A DNA stretch of 64,000 bases, from the NCBI GenBank assembly GCA_963782555.1, contig CAWAKB010000006.1, positions 124,001 through 188,000 on the forward strand, written 5' to 3'. The DNA comes from Hyphomicrobium_A sp963782555. Its GTDB lineage: Bacteria > Pseudomonadota > Alphaproteobacteria > Rhizobiales > Hyphomicrobiaceae. A program made the position numbers and the translations under genes. Each line of letters begins with the position of its first letter. Positions within the stretch are counted from its first letter, which is position 1. This document shows, piece by piece, positions 52,014 through 61,445 of the stretch. The notes beneath the pieces are model-generated. The model did no database searches, was not told the origin of the DNA, and saw only the letters and a program-made list of their open reading frames with translations.

Positions 52014-53741
52014 ATGAGCCTCGTCTTACGAGCGCATGTCGCCGTTGTCGCGCTTCTCGCTGCTGCCCTCTCCCCGGCTATCGCCGCCAGTGACGGCCCA
52101 AACCGAGAGCTTCGTGAGCAATTGATAGTCGTCGCTCAGGGCCGACGTAATGCTCCGCCCGATGCGGCGCAAGATCCCCAAGTCAAGTCAAGCGAAGAGA
52201 GCCCTCCACCCGACGACAAGCAGAAGAGCAAAACGAACCCGCGCGCTCGTGGCGAGCAAAGCCGCGGTGAGCAGCGCGCTTCTCCGCAAGGGGGACCACC
52301 AGGCCAGCCTAAGAGCGAAGGAAAGCGGGGACCGAAGAAGGCCGCAGACGGAGTGGGTGCGCCCGATCATGCTCCTTCGAGCGAGCGCCAAGGGACGGCT
52401 CCCAAGGCTGAGTTCAAGAAAGAGACAGCGCCAAGCGGGCCCCTGCCAGCGGCGGAGCCTTCGAATGCTCAGCAGCTGAAGAGACTCAAAGAGAAGCAGA
52501 AGGCCGAGCAGCCGAAGCGCCTGGAAAAGAAGCAGAAAGGGGAGGCCGTTGGCGATAAGCCCCCGCCGCAGCCTGCAGTCCCCGCGCCCGACACTGCGAA
52601 AGAACGGGCCAAGTTTAGGCGCCAGGAGGACAAGGGCGCTTCGCCGCTTAAGGCCGAGCCTAAAGCGGAGAAGGCGCCTGTCGAGCAGGCCCTACCGAAA
52701 GTGGAGAAGACGCCTCTCGGAGTGACCGCACCCAAAGTGGGGACGCCAGCTCACGCGCCGCCGGGTGCCGCGCAAGGCGCCGCGCCGAAGCCAAAGAAAG
52801 AGGAGAAGAAGGAGGAGAGGGTCGAGCGTCACAAGCAGCAATTCGAGCAGCTAAAGCAGCAGCGCCGCGAGGTGGTTGAGGAAGGTGGAAAGCGCACGAT
52901 CATCGAGGAGCCCGACAAGCGGCGCATCATTCGCCAGGACGGGCGTATCACCATCCGGCACGACGAGACCGAGCGACTCCGCAAGGCCTACGGAGACACA
53001 CGTCAGGAGCGGCGCGCGGACGGAACCAATGTAACGATTGCCATCCGGCCCGGCGGCATCCAGATATTCACCGAGTTCGATGATAGCGGCCGCCCATTAC
53101 GGCGTTACCGCCGCGGTCCCGACGGTCGCGATCACGTACTGTTCGACAACCGGGCGTTCTACCGGCGCGTCGGAGCGGGGCCCGGGTGGTTCTTCGATGC
53201 CTTCCTCGATCTGCTGCCGCCGGTAATCCGGATTCCGCGCGAGCGCTACATCGTCGACTACGAAACCGCGTCCGACGATGACATTTACGAGGCGTTGAGC
53301 GCGCCGCCAGTCGAAGAGATCGATCACCCCTATTCGCTCGAGGAGATCCGGCAAAGCCGGTACCTGCGCGACCGCATGCGCAGGCTGGACCTCAACACGA
53401 TCACCTTCGATTTCGGCTCTTGGGAAGTCGATCCCGACGAGTTTTCCAAGCTCGAGCGCGTGGCGCGCATCATCAATCGCATCCTCGATCGCAATCCGGA
53501 CGAGATGTTCATGATCGAGGGCTATACCGATGCCGTCGGGTCGGAGGAGGACAACCTGTCGCTTTCGGACCGTCGCGCCGAAGCCGTGGCGGAGGTGCTG
53601 AGCGAAACGTTCGGCATTCCCCCTGAGAATCTGGTGACGCAGGGCTACGGCGAGCAGTTCCTGAAGATCGAGACCGAGGCCCCGGAGCCGTTGAATCGTC
53701 GCGTCGCCGTGCGGCGCATTACGCCACTGCTTGCGCGCTAG
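52014..53741 (+). CDS. OmpA-family protein with long Lys/Pro-rich linker
   Basis: A 575-residue envelope protein: signal peptide (ending PAIAA), a low-complexity Lys/Glu/Pro/Ala stretch from about residue 45 to 290 with coiled-coil character (ERVERHKQQFEQLKQQRREV), a beta-rich middle (KRTIIEEPDKRRIIRQDGRI, GGIQIFTEFDDSGRPLRRYR), and an OmpA C-terminal domain with the peptidoglycan-binding region GYTDAVGSEEDNLSLSDRRA and LNRRVAVRRI. The long charged linker could span the periplasm. AAGGACC precedes the ATG. A terminator lies about 150 bases downstream. Confidence 0.88.
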   Translation: MSLVLRAHVAVVALLAAALSPAIAASDGPNRELREQLIVVAQGRRNAPPDAAQDPQVKSSEESPPPDDKQKSKTNPRARGEQSRGEQRASPQGGPPGQPKSEGKRGPKKAADGVGAPDHAPSSERQGTAPKAEFKKETAPSGPLPAAEPSNAQQLKRLKEKQKAEQPKRLEKKQKGEAVGDKPPPQPAVPAPDTAKERAKFRRQEDKGASPLKAEPKAEKAPVEQALPKVEKTPLGVTAPKVGTPAHAPPGAAQGAAPKPKKEEKKEERVERHKQQFEQLKQQRREVVEEGGKRTIIEEPDKRRIIRQDGRITIRHDETERLRKAYGDTRQERRADGTNVTIAIRPGGIQIFTEFDDSGRPLRRYRRGPDGRDHVLFDNRAFYRRVGAGPGWFFDAFLDLLPPVIRIPRERYIVDYETASDDDIYEALSAPPVEEIDHPYSLEEIRQSRYLRDRMRRLDLNTITFDFGSWEVDPDEFSKLERVARIINRILDRNPDEMFMIEGYTDAVGSEEDNLSLSDRRAEAVAEVLSETFGIPPENLVTQGYGEQFLKIETEAPEPLNRRVAVRRITPLLAR

Positions 53742-54139
53742 CGCGTTCGAGTGGCGAGCGCAAGCTCCCGAACGTCCTCAATCACGCGCCGGTGCTCTGA
53801 CTCTGGCACATCATCATTGCTGGTGGCGGCATGGTCATCGGCATTGCCGCTGGTGGTGGTAATCGCGAAGGCCGTTGGCACTCTCTAAGGAGGCAAAGCC
53901 CGGCCTCACGGTCGGGCTTTTTCTGTTGAAGCAACGGCGGCGTATCCAACTACTTCCACTCGTCGCACGAACCTGCATGCAGGGAAGCAGAAGCGCCTTG
54001 CCATTTGGGAATGCGTGAGAGCAGGGACTGGTCCGCAGACGGCCGAAAGCGCCGCCGCGAGTAATCATCCGCTTGGTACAAAACTCGACATTTTTGTACG
54101 CTGCCGGGCAAGTCCTGGAACATCACTGTCATCTAACTG
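53742..54139. other. Intergenic region with terminator
   Basis: About 400 bases with no supported gene. The first half ends in the terminator at 53895-53924. The second half (54065-54139) has an open frame, MVQNSTFLYAAGQ and beyond, that may belong to the degenerate start of the Crp-type gene downstream. Confidence 0.45.
53895..53924 (+). terminator. Rho-independent terminator
   Basis: AAAGCCCGGCC and GGTCGGGCTTT pair around the loop TCAC and are followed by a T-run (TTTTTC). It most likely ends the OmpA gene transcript. Confidence 0.8.
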
Positions 54140-54565
54140 GTGCTCATCAACGTTGCCGGGAAAGGGCCGATGATGATTTCTGGATCGATGGCGCAAGGTG
54201 CAATGCAACCAGCCCTTCCTCAAAGGATGCGGGTCGCCCGAGCAAGATCTGCAATGCCTCCTCAGGATAGCGGTAACCGGGTCTGGACAGGACGATCCCT
54301 CGCAGCACACCGCACGTCTGCTCAACGCGTCGCAGCCCTTCTGTCGGGTATCTCGCGCAATAACTCTTATGAAGGCCGCGATGCAGGCATCATTTCCGAT
54401 TCCTTGACCTCGGGCTTCGTGGCAGAGCTGCTGGGATTGACCGTCTCCGAGTTGGCAGATTCGCTGGTTGAACTGGAGGATTTGGGCCTCGTCGCCCAGG
54501 CTCAGGGCGGGGCTCTACGACTGCTGGATCGGCCAGCGCTCGACCGATTGATCGATGCTTATTGA
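54140..54565 (+). CDS. Crp-type winged-helix protein, probably truncated
   Basis: The C-terminal 80 residues match the DNA-binding domain of Crp/Fnr regulators: SAQRVAALLSGISRNN, a recognition helix region GFVAELLGLTVSELADSLVELEDLGLV, and a short wing. No cyclic-nucleotide-binding domain can be recognised upstream; the first 60 residues are low-complexity and the start is uncertain. It is either a stand-alone HTH protein or the end of a decayed Crp/Fnr gene. I cannot tell which from the sequence. Confidence 0.5.
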   Translation: MLINVAGKGPMMISGSMAQGAMQPALPQRMRVARARSAMPPQDSGNRVWTGRSLAAHRTSAQRVAALLSGISRNNSYEGRDAGIISDSLTSGFVAELLGLTVSELADSLVELEDLGLVAQAQGGALRLLDRPALDRLIDAY

Positions 54566-54671
54566 GCGCGCTCCCAGTTGCGGGCCAACCCGCGCTACAT
54601 GGAATGCGCCGCCAAGGTGCGAGCCAGGGCGATGATATGCGTGTTGCCTACTTTGATAGGAGGATGTCGAC

Positions 54672-55432
54672 ATGGCAACGGTGCAGGAAGCCCAGAACGC
54701 TGACATTAGGGACACCTTCACCCCACACGCGGCAGCCCCACCTCCCGAGATCAAGATCATCAGCCATTCCAACATTTTCTACTGGTGGCCGGCTTGGGTT
54801 GCGGGTTTCGCAGTGGCGCTGATCAGCTATGTGCAGGGCCGCGACGTTGCCGTCGTGTCCGAATTCATCGACCGCGTCCACCCAAGCAACAATCCAGGAA
54901 TTTTCTTCATCGCCGTTCTCGTTCTTGCTCGTCGTCTTCACCACGACCAAACTTCGCGGCATCTACTCGGTCGTCACCGTCGTCACAGTCGCCTTCTTCG
55001 TAGTTCTGTTCGCGTGGTTCGGGTGGTGGGACGACATCCTGCGTTTTATTCCCCACATCTCGGCGCGCGCGAACATGGGCTTTTACCTGTTGTTCTCAAC
55101 GTCGCTGCTGACGGTCTGGCTGCTTGCGTTTCTCGTGTTCGATCGATTGACCATCTGGCGCGTCCGCCCGGGGCAGATGATCGAGGAGCGACGGATCGGT
55201 GGCCAAGCGCACAGCTATGACACCAATGGTCTTGTATTCGAAAAGCGCGGTCAAGACCTTTTCCATGACATCATTCTAGGAATGGGCGCAGGCGACCTGA
55301 CTGTCACGACGGGCGGCGCCAACAAGCAGACGATACAAATCCCCAACGTGCTGCTGGTGGGTCGCAGGATGAGGGAAATCGAAAAGATGATCGTCGTAAA
55401 GCCGGATCGAGGTTCGCGCCAACCAGGGCTAG
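54672..55432 (+). pseudogene. Inner-membrane protein, one frameshift
   Basis: The start is well supported (AGGAGGATGTCGAC then ATG). The product reads TPHAAAPPPEIKIISHSNIF, a membrane helix (WWPAWVAGFAVALISYV) and HPSNNPGIFFIAVL, and then, one frame over from about 54918, FLLVVFTTTKLRGIYSVVTV, two further helices, RVRPGQMIEERRIGG and NKQTIQIPNVLLVGRRMREI. Removing one base joins the parts. A family of this layout (three to four helices, then a soluble C-terminal domain) is widespread in bacteria without known function. A further frame change near 55407 would end the protein at 55432; without it the frame runs to 55542. Confidence 0.75.
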
Positions 55433-55586
55433 ATTGGTGTGGAAATGACGCACCTCGCATACGCTTGAAGTGCCTCCGGTGGATCTGGCCCAGAGGTTTA
55501 TGGGCTTTTACTCTTCGTACTACCCCGCGGCCGTCGCGTTAGACTCCGCGGGTCTAACATCGGCTTAAGAAGGAAGACAACGCCCA

Positions 55587-56774
55587 ATGGTCAAACGTGA
55601 GATCGTGATTTGCTCGCCTGTGAGGACCGCTATCGGAACCTATAACGGCATGCTCAAGGACACGCCCGCAGTCGAGCTCGGCGCAACTGCCATCAAGGCC
55701 TGCCTCGAGCGGGCAGGCGTCGCAGAGAGCGACGTCGGCACAGTGGTGATGGGCAATGTCATTCAGGCCGGCAACAAAATGAACCCGGGCCGCCAAGCCG
55801 CCATCGGCGGTGGCATCCCCGTAGAAGTACCTGCCATGACTGTCAATCGCGTGTGCGGCTCCGGCGCCCAGGCTATCGCCACAGCCGCGGCGGAGATTCA
55901 GCTTGGGCTTATGGATACCGCCGTCGCCGGCGGCATGGAGAACATGGACGCCGCGCCGTACCTCATGTACGGCGGCCGCTGGGGCTACCGGATGGGCCCC
56001 GCGCAGATCTACGACGCGATGCTCCAGGATGGGCTCAACGACGCTTTTTCGGGGGAGCACTCCGGCTGGCATACCGAGGATCTCGTCACCAAGTATCAAA
56101 TCACGCGCGAGGATCAGGACGCGTGGGCTCTGCGCTCTCAGCGGCGCTTCTCTGCCGCGCAATCGGCGGGCAAGTTCGATGCAGAAATCACGCCCGTGAT
56201 GGTCAAGTCCCGCAAGGGCTCGCAAGCCTTCGCCAAGGACGAACACAATCGCCCCGAGACGACGGCTGAAAGTCTTGCGAAGCTCAAACCGGTATTCCGA
56301 AAGGACGGGACGATCACGGCGGGCAATGCACCGGGTCTCAACACGGGCGCAGCCGCGATGCTAGTCGCGGAGCGCAACTGGGCAGAAGAGAGGGGCCTTA
56401 ATTCTCTCGGCCACCTCGTCAGCTGGGGCGTAGGTGCGGTGGAGCCTGGCATGTTCGGTCTTGGACCGATTCCGGCAGTCAAGCAGGCGCTGGAGCGTGC
56501 CGGCTGGTCCATCAGCGACGTCGAGCGATTCGAGATCAACGAGGCCTTTGCGGCAATAGCCCTCGCCGTAATACGCGATCTCGGATTGGATGAGGAGATC
56601 GTCAACGTTGAAGGCAACTCAATCGCCCACGGCCATCCGATCGGTGCGACTGGTGCTATCCAGACGACGCGTCTGCTACATTCCATGCGCCGCGATGGTA
56701 TCAGGCGGGGCGTCGTCACAATGTGCATTGGCGGCGGCCAAGGTATCGCGCTCTGTGTAGAGGCATCAAAGTGA
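55587..56774 (+). CDS. Acetyl-CoA C-acetyltransferase (thiolase)
   Basis: A 395-residue biosynthetic-type thiolase. The nucleophilic Cys is in NRVCGSGAQA (about residue 92), the His in EGNSIAHGHPIGATGAIQTT and the second Cys in MCIGGGQGIALC. It condenses or cleaves acetoacetyl-CoA, for example in polyhydroxybutyrate or ketone metabolism. The start has AAGGAAG about 10 bases upstream. Its stop codon overlaps the GTG start of the ArsA-type gene in a GTGA junction, so the two form an operon, an uncommon pairing. No phaB or phaC gene is near. Confidence 0.94.
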   Translation: MVKREIVICSPVRTAIGTYNGMLKDTPAVELGATAIKACLERAGVAESDVGTVVMGNVIQAGNKMNPGRQAAIGGGIPVEVPAMTVNRVCGSGAQAIATAAAEIQLGLMDTAVAGGMENMDAAPYLMYGGRWGYRMGPAQIYDAMLQDGLNDAFSGEHSGWHTEDLVTKYQITREDQDAWALRSQRRFSAAQSAGKFDAEITPVMVKSRKGSQAFAKDEHNRPETTAESLAKLKPVFRKDGTITAGNAPGLNTGAAAMLVAERNWAEERGLNSLGHLVSWGVGAVEPGMFGLGPIPAVKQALERAGWSISDVERFEINEAFAAIALAVIRDLGLDEEIVNVEGNSIAHGHPIGATGAIQTTRLLHSMRRDGIRRGVVTMCIGGGQGIALCVEASK

Positions 56775-58553
56775 ACGATGGCCGTGAGAACTTGCCGCTC
56801 GGCCTACTAACGAAGCCAACGCGCTTTCTATTCTTCACCGGCAAGAGGAGGTGTGGGCAAGACATCGCTGGCTTGCGCAATAGCGCTCGCTTTGTCTGAC
56901 GGGGGACGGTCGGTACTGCTCGTCAGTACCGATCCTGCATCCAATCTCGACGAGATGCTCGGTGAACGACTGACAGACAAGCCCGCTCCTATTCGCGATG
57001 CTCGTGGCCTGCGCGCCATGAACATTGACCCCGAAGCGGCAGCGGAGGCGTACCGTGAGCGTGTGCTGGAGCAAATGGGGCCAGAAGAAACGGAAACTGA
57101 CCGGGCCACCGTTCGCGAGCAGCTCTCGGGGGCGTGCACGACAGAAATTGCAGCGTTTGACGAGTTCGTGGGGCTGCTCGGCGAGGATGCGGAGGGCTAT
57201 GACCATGTCATCTTCGATACGGCGCCGACAGGCCACACCCTCCGCCTTCTAAGCCTGCCCAAGGCATGGACAGGATTCCTTGAAGCGAACGAGGCCGGTG
57301 CTTCATGTCTCGGGCCGCACTCCGGCCTCAAGATGCACGAAGCTCGATTCCGCTCTGCGCTCGATGCACTGGGCGATCCGCTGCAGACAACAATCGTCTT
57401 GGTGACCCGCCCAGACGCGAGCGCCGTGAAAGAGGCCGCCCGGACGTCCAATGAATTTCGCTCGCTCGGGCTCGCGAACCAACGCTTGGTCGTCAATGGT
57501 GTCTTCACCGCAAGTGATGCCACTGATCCAGTCGCCCGGTCATTAGAGGAGCTTGGGCAGCAGACACTTGCGCGCCTCCCACTGGTCTTGAAGGAGCTGC
57601 CGCAAGACCGCGTTCCATTGCGCGCATTTGACATGGTTGGTCGGGCAGCACTGCGAGCGCTCCTGGCATCGAGCCCGCCCGTATACGGTCCGAAAGTTGA
57701 TCTCGTTCGAGAGCAGGCTGCCCCTCTACATGGTCTTCATCTGTTGATCGAAGACCTAGCATCGTCGGACCGAGGCCTGATCATGGTGATGGGCAAGGGT
57801 GGCGTCGGGAAGACGACTATTGCAGCCGCTTTGGCCGTCGGACTGGCCCATACCGAAAAAACAGTGCATCTCAGCACTACGGACCCAGCCGCGCATGTTG
57901 CAGGCGTCTTGGCAGGTGCGTTGCCTGGACTAGAGGTCGGGCGCATCGATCCCAAGGCGCAAACGGAGCTCTACGTCGAGAAGGTCATGGCCACCAAAGG
58001 TCGAGACTTGGACGACCAAGGCAGGGCGTTGTTGCGGGAGGATTTGCGTTCACCGTGCACGGAGGAAGTCGCCGTATTTCACGCTTTTTCGCACGTCGTT
58101 GGTAAGGCGCGCACTCAGTTTGTCGTATTGGACACGGCCCCGAGCGGCCATACCATGCTTTTGCTTGACGCGACCGGCGCTTACCATCGGCAGATCGTCC
58201 GAGACCTCGAGCCACGGGGCCAGGGAAGAGTCGTAACTCCCCTTATGCGGTTGCAGGACCCGGCCTACACGCAGATCATCCTTGTAACCCATCCTGAGAC
58301 AACGCCGGTATCCGAAGCGGCAGCGCTTCAGGAAGACTTAAGGCGAGCGAAGATCGAGCCGTATGCCTGGGTGATCAATAGAAGCCTCACTATGGCTAGC
58401 ACGCGGGATCCTCTGCTCGCTGCAAGGCTGGAGATCGAACACACACAGATACGACGAGTACAAGAGGGCTTGGCGAGCCGTGTGTACGTTGTGCCCTGGC
58501 AAACCACACCGCCAATCGGAATCGCCGCCTTGTCGGAGCTCGGCAGGCTATAA
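56771..58553 (+). pseudogene. ArsA-family ATPase, duplicated type, frameshift in N-terminal Walker A
   Basis: The protein has two ArsA/Get3-type halves. The C-terminal half has a clean P-loop MGKGGVGKTTIAAALAVGLA and TTDPAAHVAGVL. The N-terminal half begins from a GTG at 56771 (NLPLGLLTKPTRFLFFTGK) and runs into GGVGKTSLACAIAL and VSTDPASNLDEML only after one extra base is skipped near 56851, inside the P-loop itself. Otherwise the frame from 56853 is open to 58553 with switch regions (DTAPTGHTLRLL, DTAPSGHTMLLL) in both halves. Anion export with ArsB or tail-anchored-protein handling are known roles of the family. No ars genes are adjacent. The single-base insertion could be an error. Confidence 0.85.
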
Positions 58554-58589
58554 AAAGAGGCTGCTGTTATGGTGTGAGCGATCGCCAAT

Positions 58590-58700
58590 GGCGGCTTTGG
58601 CCGTCTCACCCATTCGTTGTGGCGCATTAAGTCGTCAGAAGTTGGGGATAGACCGGCCGTGCCGCGGACGTGAGTTCCACGGGGAATTTTGACCCTAAGC
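58590..58700. repeat. Decayed dispersed repeat, copy 3
   Basis: The stretch shares TAGACCGGCCGTGCCGCGGA with about 12961-12980. Its minus-strand translation shares RGTAGL, PT-D-L and R-NE with the 12.9-kb copy. It lies between the end of the ArsA gene and the end of the convergent DUF2254 gene. Confidence 0.55.
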
Positions 58701-60008
58701 GGTCCACCCGAGCCCGATTGGGCCGTTTTGCAGCGTTGCAGCGAACCTCTTGTGGCTGGCGCGAACAGCCTCGAGATCGGCAGGCGCGGACATATTATGC
58801 TCGGCTGCGGCCAAAGCGAGATCAGCATGCCGCTGCAATGCAGCCACGCGTACCGGGTCGTGCTCACAAGTGACGACGGCCGCGAGCACCTCCATGATGC
58901 GAATGATCACGGAAGGTTTTCCGGCAGCGTTTTGCCTGATCATATGGAACATGGCATCGACGAGCCCGGCATATTCGATGCTGGGAACAACGAGAACGGT
59001 CCGATCGGTGCGCACATAGACTCCGTTGCGCAGGTGGAGCGGCACTATCTCGCACAGGGCTGCACCGAGCCGATCCAGGACACTTATCGCCGTGTGTGGA
59101 TCATTGATGCCCGGAGACAGCGCTCTGACCGCAACCTCGACCAGCTGACGGACGGCAAATTCCAGGTCATCTGAGCTTTTCCGCTCCGTCGCGAGCGCGG
59201 TCGTGTTGATAATTGCGGCTTCGGCGCCATCGACCTGCGGCGTCATTACCGCAACCGGGGCCCCCGGGAAGACGTAATCCCCCGGCCTGACCAGAAGCAA
59301 GATCGAGGTCTGGTGCTCGGCCGCCCAATCGGCAAGTCGGTCGCCGGCCAGGTGCTGGAGATAGCCGCGTCCGGGGGTCGTGAGTATCCCGGCGTGACGC
59401 CAGAAGTCGCTGTCTGGCGGTGCTGGCTGCCTCTTATCCGTCGTAAGCCGCTTGATCGCAGCACTGAAATCCTCGCTCACCAACTCGACGACCGTGTCCA
59501 CATTGATACGACCTGCCATGTGGCCCACGAAATAGACCAAGGTCGCCACGCACGCGAATGCAAGCAGGATGGCTATGCTGAGCGAAAGATGCGGTATGAA
59601 CTCACCCTCGCTCTCGCCACGCACGCTGCGCAGCACCATGAGCGCGTAACTGAAGGTGCCGAGAAAGACGCCGAGCGTAATCTGGTTGCCGCGATCCCGC
59701 GTAAAGTTGCGCAGCAGCCTGGGTCCCATTTGGCCGGCCGCCAGGGCCAGTGCAGCAATGGTGATCGAGAACACGGTACCGGCAACCCCGATCGTTGACG
59801 AGGCCACTGCTCCCAGCAGCGTGCGCGCGCCTGTTGCTCCGCCGCTGTAAAGCCAGGTGCTTTGGAGCATGCTTTGTGGGATGAGCCCGCTACGATCGAG
59901 CTCGACGAAGCCGATGCCCGCAATCACGCCGGCTACAACCATGCTGCCCGGCACGATCCAGAAGGCGTCGGTCAAATCACTGAGCAGCTTCCGCAAGCGT
60001 GAGCGCAC
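58695..60008 (-). CDS. DUF2254 membrane protein
   Basis: A 437-residue integral membrane protein. Four helices lie in the N-terminal half (WIVPGSMVVAGVIAGIGF, GVAGTVFSITIAALALA, LGVFLGTFSYALMVLRSV, LSIAILLAFACVATLVYF), followed by a conserved soluble part (RINVDTVVELVSEDFSAAIK, GILTTPGRGYLQHL, VRPGDYVFPGAPV, ALSPGINDPHTAISVLDRLG). This is the layout of DUF2254, whose function is unknown. GHMAGRINVDT and SPGINDPHTA are diagnostic. It is divergent from nothing and downstream of the CPA1 antiporter on the same strand after about 150 bases. Confidence 0.9.
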   Translation of the reverse strand: MRSRLRKLLSDLTDAFWIVPGSMVVAGVIAGIGFVELDRSGLIPQSMLQSTWLYSGGATGARTLLGAVASSTIGVAGTVFSITIAALALAAGQMGPRLLRNFTRDRGNQITLGVFLGTFSYALMVLRSVRGESEGEFIPHLSLSIAILLAFACVATLVYFVGHMAGRINVDTVVELVSEDFSAAIKRLTTDKRQPAPPDSDFWRHAGILTTPGRGYLQHLAGDRLADWAAEHQTSILLLVRPGDYVFPGAPVAVMTPQVDGAEAAIINTTALATERKSSDDLEFAVRQLVEVAVRALSPGINDPHTAISVLDRLGAALCEIVPLHLRNGVYVRTDRTVLVVPSIEYAGLVDAMFHMIRQNAAGKPSVIIRIMEVLAAVVTCEHDPVRVAALQRHADLALAAAEHNMSAPADLEAVRASHKRFAATLQNGPIGLGWTA

Positions 60009-60161
60009 GTTTTGTTTCCTCGTGTGTGCAGCCGGCGCGTACGTAAGTCCGATCCGAGCCGACAGCCCTGCTGTTCGCGCGGCGAGGCTAGGACTTGCTG
60101 CCTTAAACGTCTCTACCGGTCGTTATCAGAGGCATAACAACCAAGGCCGCGGCGCAGTCAA

Positions 60162-61409
60162 TCACTTGACGACGCGTTCCACCAGCATGCGCAGACTGAG
60201 ACCCTGAACGACTATGGTGAAGAGGACGACGGCATAGGTCGCGGCGAGGATCACCGATTTCTCGGGCGCCTCCGGCAGAGAAAGCGCAAGTGCAATGGAT
60301 ATGCCGCCCCGCAACCCGCCCCAAGTCAGGACCGGTATCGTCCCGCGCACAAAAGAATGGATCGGGCTCAGAGCGAGCACGGGTATCGAGACGGCAAGCA
60401 GGCGGGCGAGGAGGACGAGCGGCACTGCAGACGCCGCCAGCCAGCCAGAGGTCGGGTCGAGGCGCAGGACCAGCACTTCGAGGCCGATGAGAAGGAAAAG
60501 CACCGAATTTAGGATTTCGTCGACGAGTGTCCAGAAGCCGAAAAGGTACCGCTGCGTCACGTCACTGAGTGCGTCACGTGGACCGCGATAGCCGATCAGA
60601 AGTCCCGCGACGACCATCGCTATCGGACCGCTCATGTTCAACTTGGCGGCAAGCGTATAGGTGCCCGTCACCAGCGCAAGCGAGATCAGGACCTCGATTG
60701 GATAGTCGTCGATCGCGCGCATTGCTCGGTAGGCCACATACCCGGCGATCAGGCCAAGCACAGCGCCTCCCAGTGCCTCGATTAAAAAGACACCGCCAAT
60801 ATCCAGCAGATCGATATCGCCGCCCTTCGCGCCCGCCGCAGCGGCCACCAGCACGGTAAAGATCACCACCCCGACGCCGTCGTTGAAGAGCAACTCGCCG
60901 ACCATGTCGATCTCCAGCGTTCCGGGCACATCAACCGCTTTCAATATCGAGATAACGGCCAGTGGATCGGTTGGGCTGATGAGCGCGCCGAAAACCAGAG
61001 CCCACAGAAGCGGCAATGGAATGCCAACAGCTCCCGCCGCGAGCCAGAAGCCGATGCCGACGACTGCGGTCGAGATCATTGTGCCCACGGTCGCCATCGA
61101 GCCGACCGCCCAGCCGCGATCGCGCAGTCTGGCAAGGTCCACATGCAATGCGCCCGCAAAAAGCAGGAAAGCCAAAATGCCGTTGAGAACGGTCGCCTGA
61201 AAATCGAACTGCCTGACGACCCCCGTGAGGTCCTCGTAAAGGAGGACATGGGGGATGGCCAGTTCGACCCCGATGAGCACCAGCGAGGCGCCCAGTCCCA
61301 TGACAAGGAGACCGATCGAGTGGGGTAGCCCGATGAAGCGATGATTTATCCAGGCGAACGTTGCCGTCAGCACCAGCAGAATTGCGATTAGGTCAAAGGC
61401 GGTCAGCAT
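60162..61409 (-). CDS. CPA1-type cation:proton antiporter
   Basis: A Na+(K+)/H+ antiporter with about 12 membrane helices in 415 residues. Ion-site signatures are present: LLFAGALHVDLARLR, FGALISPTDPLAVISILK, and ELLFNDGVGVVIFTVL with the functional Asp, then LTWGGLRGGISIALAL. It could help in pH, sodium or osmotic balance. The start at 61409 avoids an N-terminal extension (MPARFGKCLLWITRP) that is encoded by the inverted hairpin repeat at 61446-61595. The repeat therefore inserted just upstream and may supply or disturb the promoter. Confidence 0.93.
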   Translation of the reverse strand: MLTAFDLIAILLVLTATFAWINHRFIGLPHSIGLLVMGLGASLVLIGVELAIPHVLLYEDLTGVVRQFDFQATVLNGILAFLLFAGALHVDLARLRDRGWAVGSMATVGTMISTAVVGIGFWLAAGAVGIPLPLLWALVFGALISPTDPLAVISILKAVDVPGTLEIDMVGELLFNDGVGVVIFTVLVAAAAGAKGGDIDLLDIGGVFLIEALGGAVLGLIAGYVAYRAMRAIDDYPIEVLISLALVTGTYTLAAKLNMSGPIAMVVAGLLIGYRGPRDALSDVTQRYLFGFWTLVDEILNSVLFLLIGLEVLVLRLDPTSGWLAASAVPLVLLARLLAVSIPVLALSPIHSFVRGTIPVLTWGGLRGGISIALALSLPEAPEKSVILAATYAVVLFTIVVQGLSLRMLVERVVK

Positions 61410-61445
61410 GGCGATGCTCAACGGTACCCCAATTGACCGCAAACG

